Positions 63,896-64,000 of a stretch of DNA of 64,000 bases are shown one piece after another. Location: assembly GCF_034676725.1 (NCBI RefSeq), contig NZ_JAUCBR010000004.1, positions 3,562,001 through 3,626,000 of the forward strand. The letters run 5' to 3'. The notes beneath the pieces were generated by a model that did not search any database, was not told the DNA's origin, and was given only the letters and a program-made list of their open reading frames with translations. Position numbers and translations under genes: made by a program. The first letter of the stretch is position 1. Each line of letters begins with the position of its first letter. Source of the DNA: Denitromonas sp. Its GTDB lineage: Bacteria > Pseudomonadota > Gammaproteobacteria > Burkholderiales > Rhodocyclaceae.

Positions 63896-64000
63896 ATGCC
63901 GGTGAGCACCTTCGACCATAAAAGCTTCCTGCGCAATGCGCCGTCCGACCCGGGGGTCTACCGGATGATCGGCGAGGGCGACCAGGTGCTGTACGTGGGC
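63896..64000 (+). CDS. uvrC: UvrABC excinuclease subunit C (partial, right edge)
   Basis: The first 35 codons from ATG 63896. FDHKSFLRNAPSDPGVYRMI and QVLYVG match the start of the UvrC GIY-YIG nuclease domain, with the GVY and YVG strands. The rest lies outside the window. Confidence 0.9.
   Translation, partial: MPVSTFDHKSFLRNAPSDPGVYRMIGEGDQVLYVG

Overview
The window is a GC-rich chromosomal segment of a betaproteobacterium. Gene content and order (mdh / GntR / sdhCDAB-sdhE-gltA / odhA-odhB-lpd; yceD-rpmF-plsX-fabHDG-acpP-fabF; nadB / rpoE-rseABC-mucD; lepA-lepB-rnc-era-recO-pdxJ-acpS-nagZ-uvrC) fit the Rhodocyclales (Azoarcus/Aromatoleum/Thauera-like). This placement rests on family knowledge and was not tested by a search. 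Nearly every base is coding, and GTG and TTG starts and ATGA/GTGA overlaps are common.

Region 1 (1-6.4 kb, minus strand) is the only clearly accessory block. It is a tightly coupled operon encoding a GAF-domain membrane-fusion adaptor, an M50-type intramembrane metalloprotease with an N-terminal PqqD-like domain and a C-terminal adaptor domain, a shortened SecA-like ATPase, and a periplasmic HlyD-type adaptor. At least one further gene runs off the left edge. It looks like a dedicated export or maturation machine whose substrate is not in the window, and it is the best candidate for a poorly described system.

Region 2 (6.5-20.2 kb) is a TCA-cycle supercluster: a CitE-like lyase and malate dehydrogenase on the minus strand, then a divergent GntR/UTRA regulator, succinate dehydrogenase with its flavinylation factor SdhE, citrate synthase and the complete 2-oxoglutarate dehydrogenase complex on the plus strand. 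A palindrome in the mdh-gntR gap is a likely operator.

Region 3 (20.2-31 kb) holds zapE, a small exported secretin-like protein, a DinG/YoaA helicase, an M20 amidohydrolase, an FtsX-like ABC permease, rmuC, a tandem GC-rich repeat, moaA (minus) and tRNA-Asn (minus) with a near-perfect sigma-70 promoter.

Region 4 (31-43.8 kb) holds a frameshifted winged-helix/AsmA-like gene, an aromatic/aspartate aminotransferase (minus), uvrB, a low-molecular-weight phosphotyrosine phosphatase, rne (minus) with a long basic and Ala/Pro-rich tail, rluC, an HAD phosphatase, a Rieske protein, and a minus-strand pair of a tetrapyrrole-methylase-family enzyme and a Maf pyrophosphatase.

Region 5 (43.8-64 kb) is housekeeping: the yceD-rpmF and fatty-acid synthesis cluster, a YgfX-like protein, nadB (minus), the sigma-E envelope-stress operon through mucD and a glutaredoxin-like protein, then translation, secretion and RNA genes from lepA to nagZ. 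The first 35 codons of uvrC are cut by the right edge. No insertion sequence, prophage, integrase or CRISPR array was seen.
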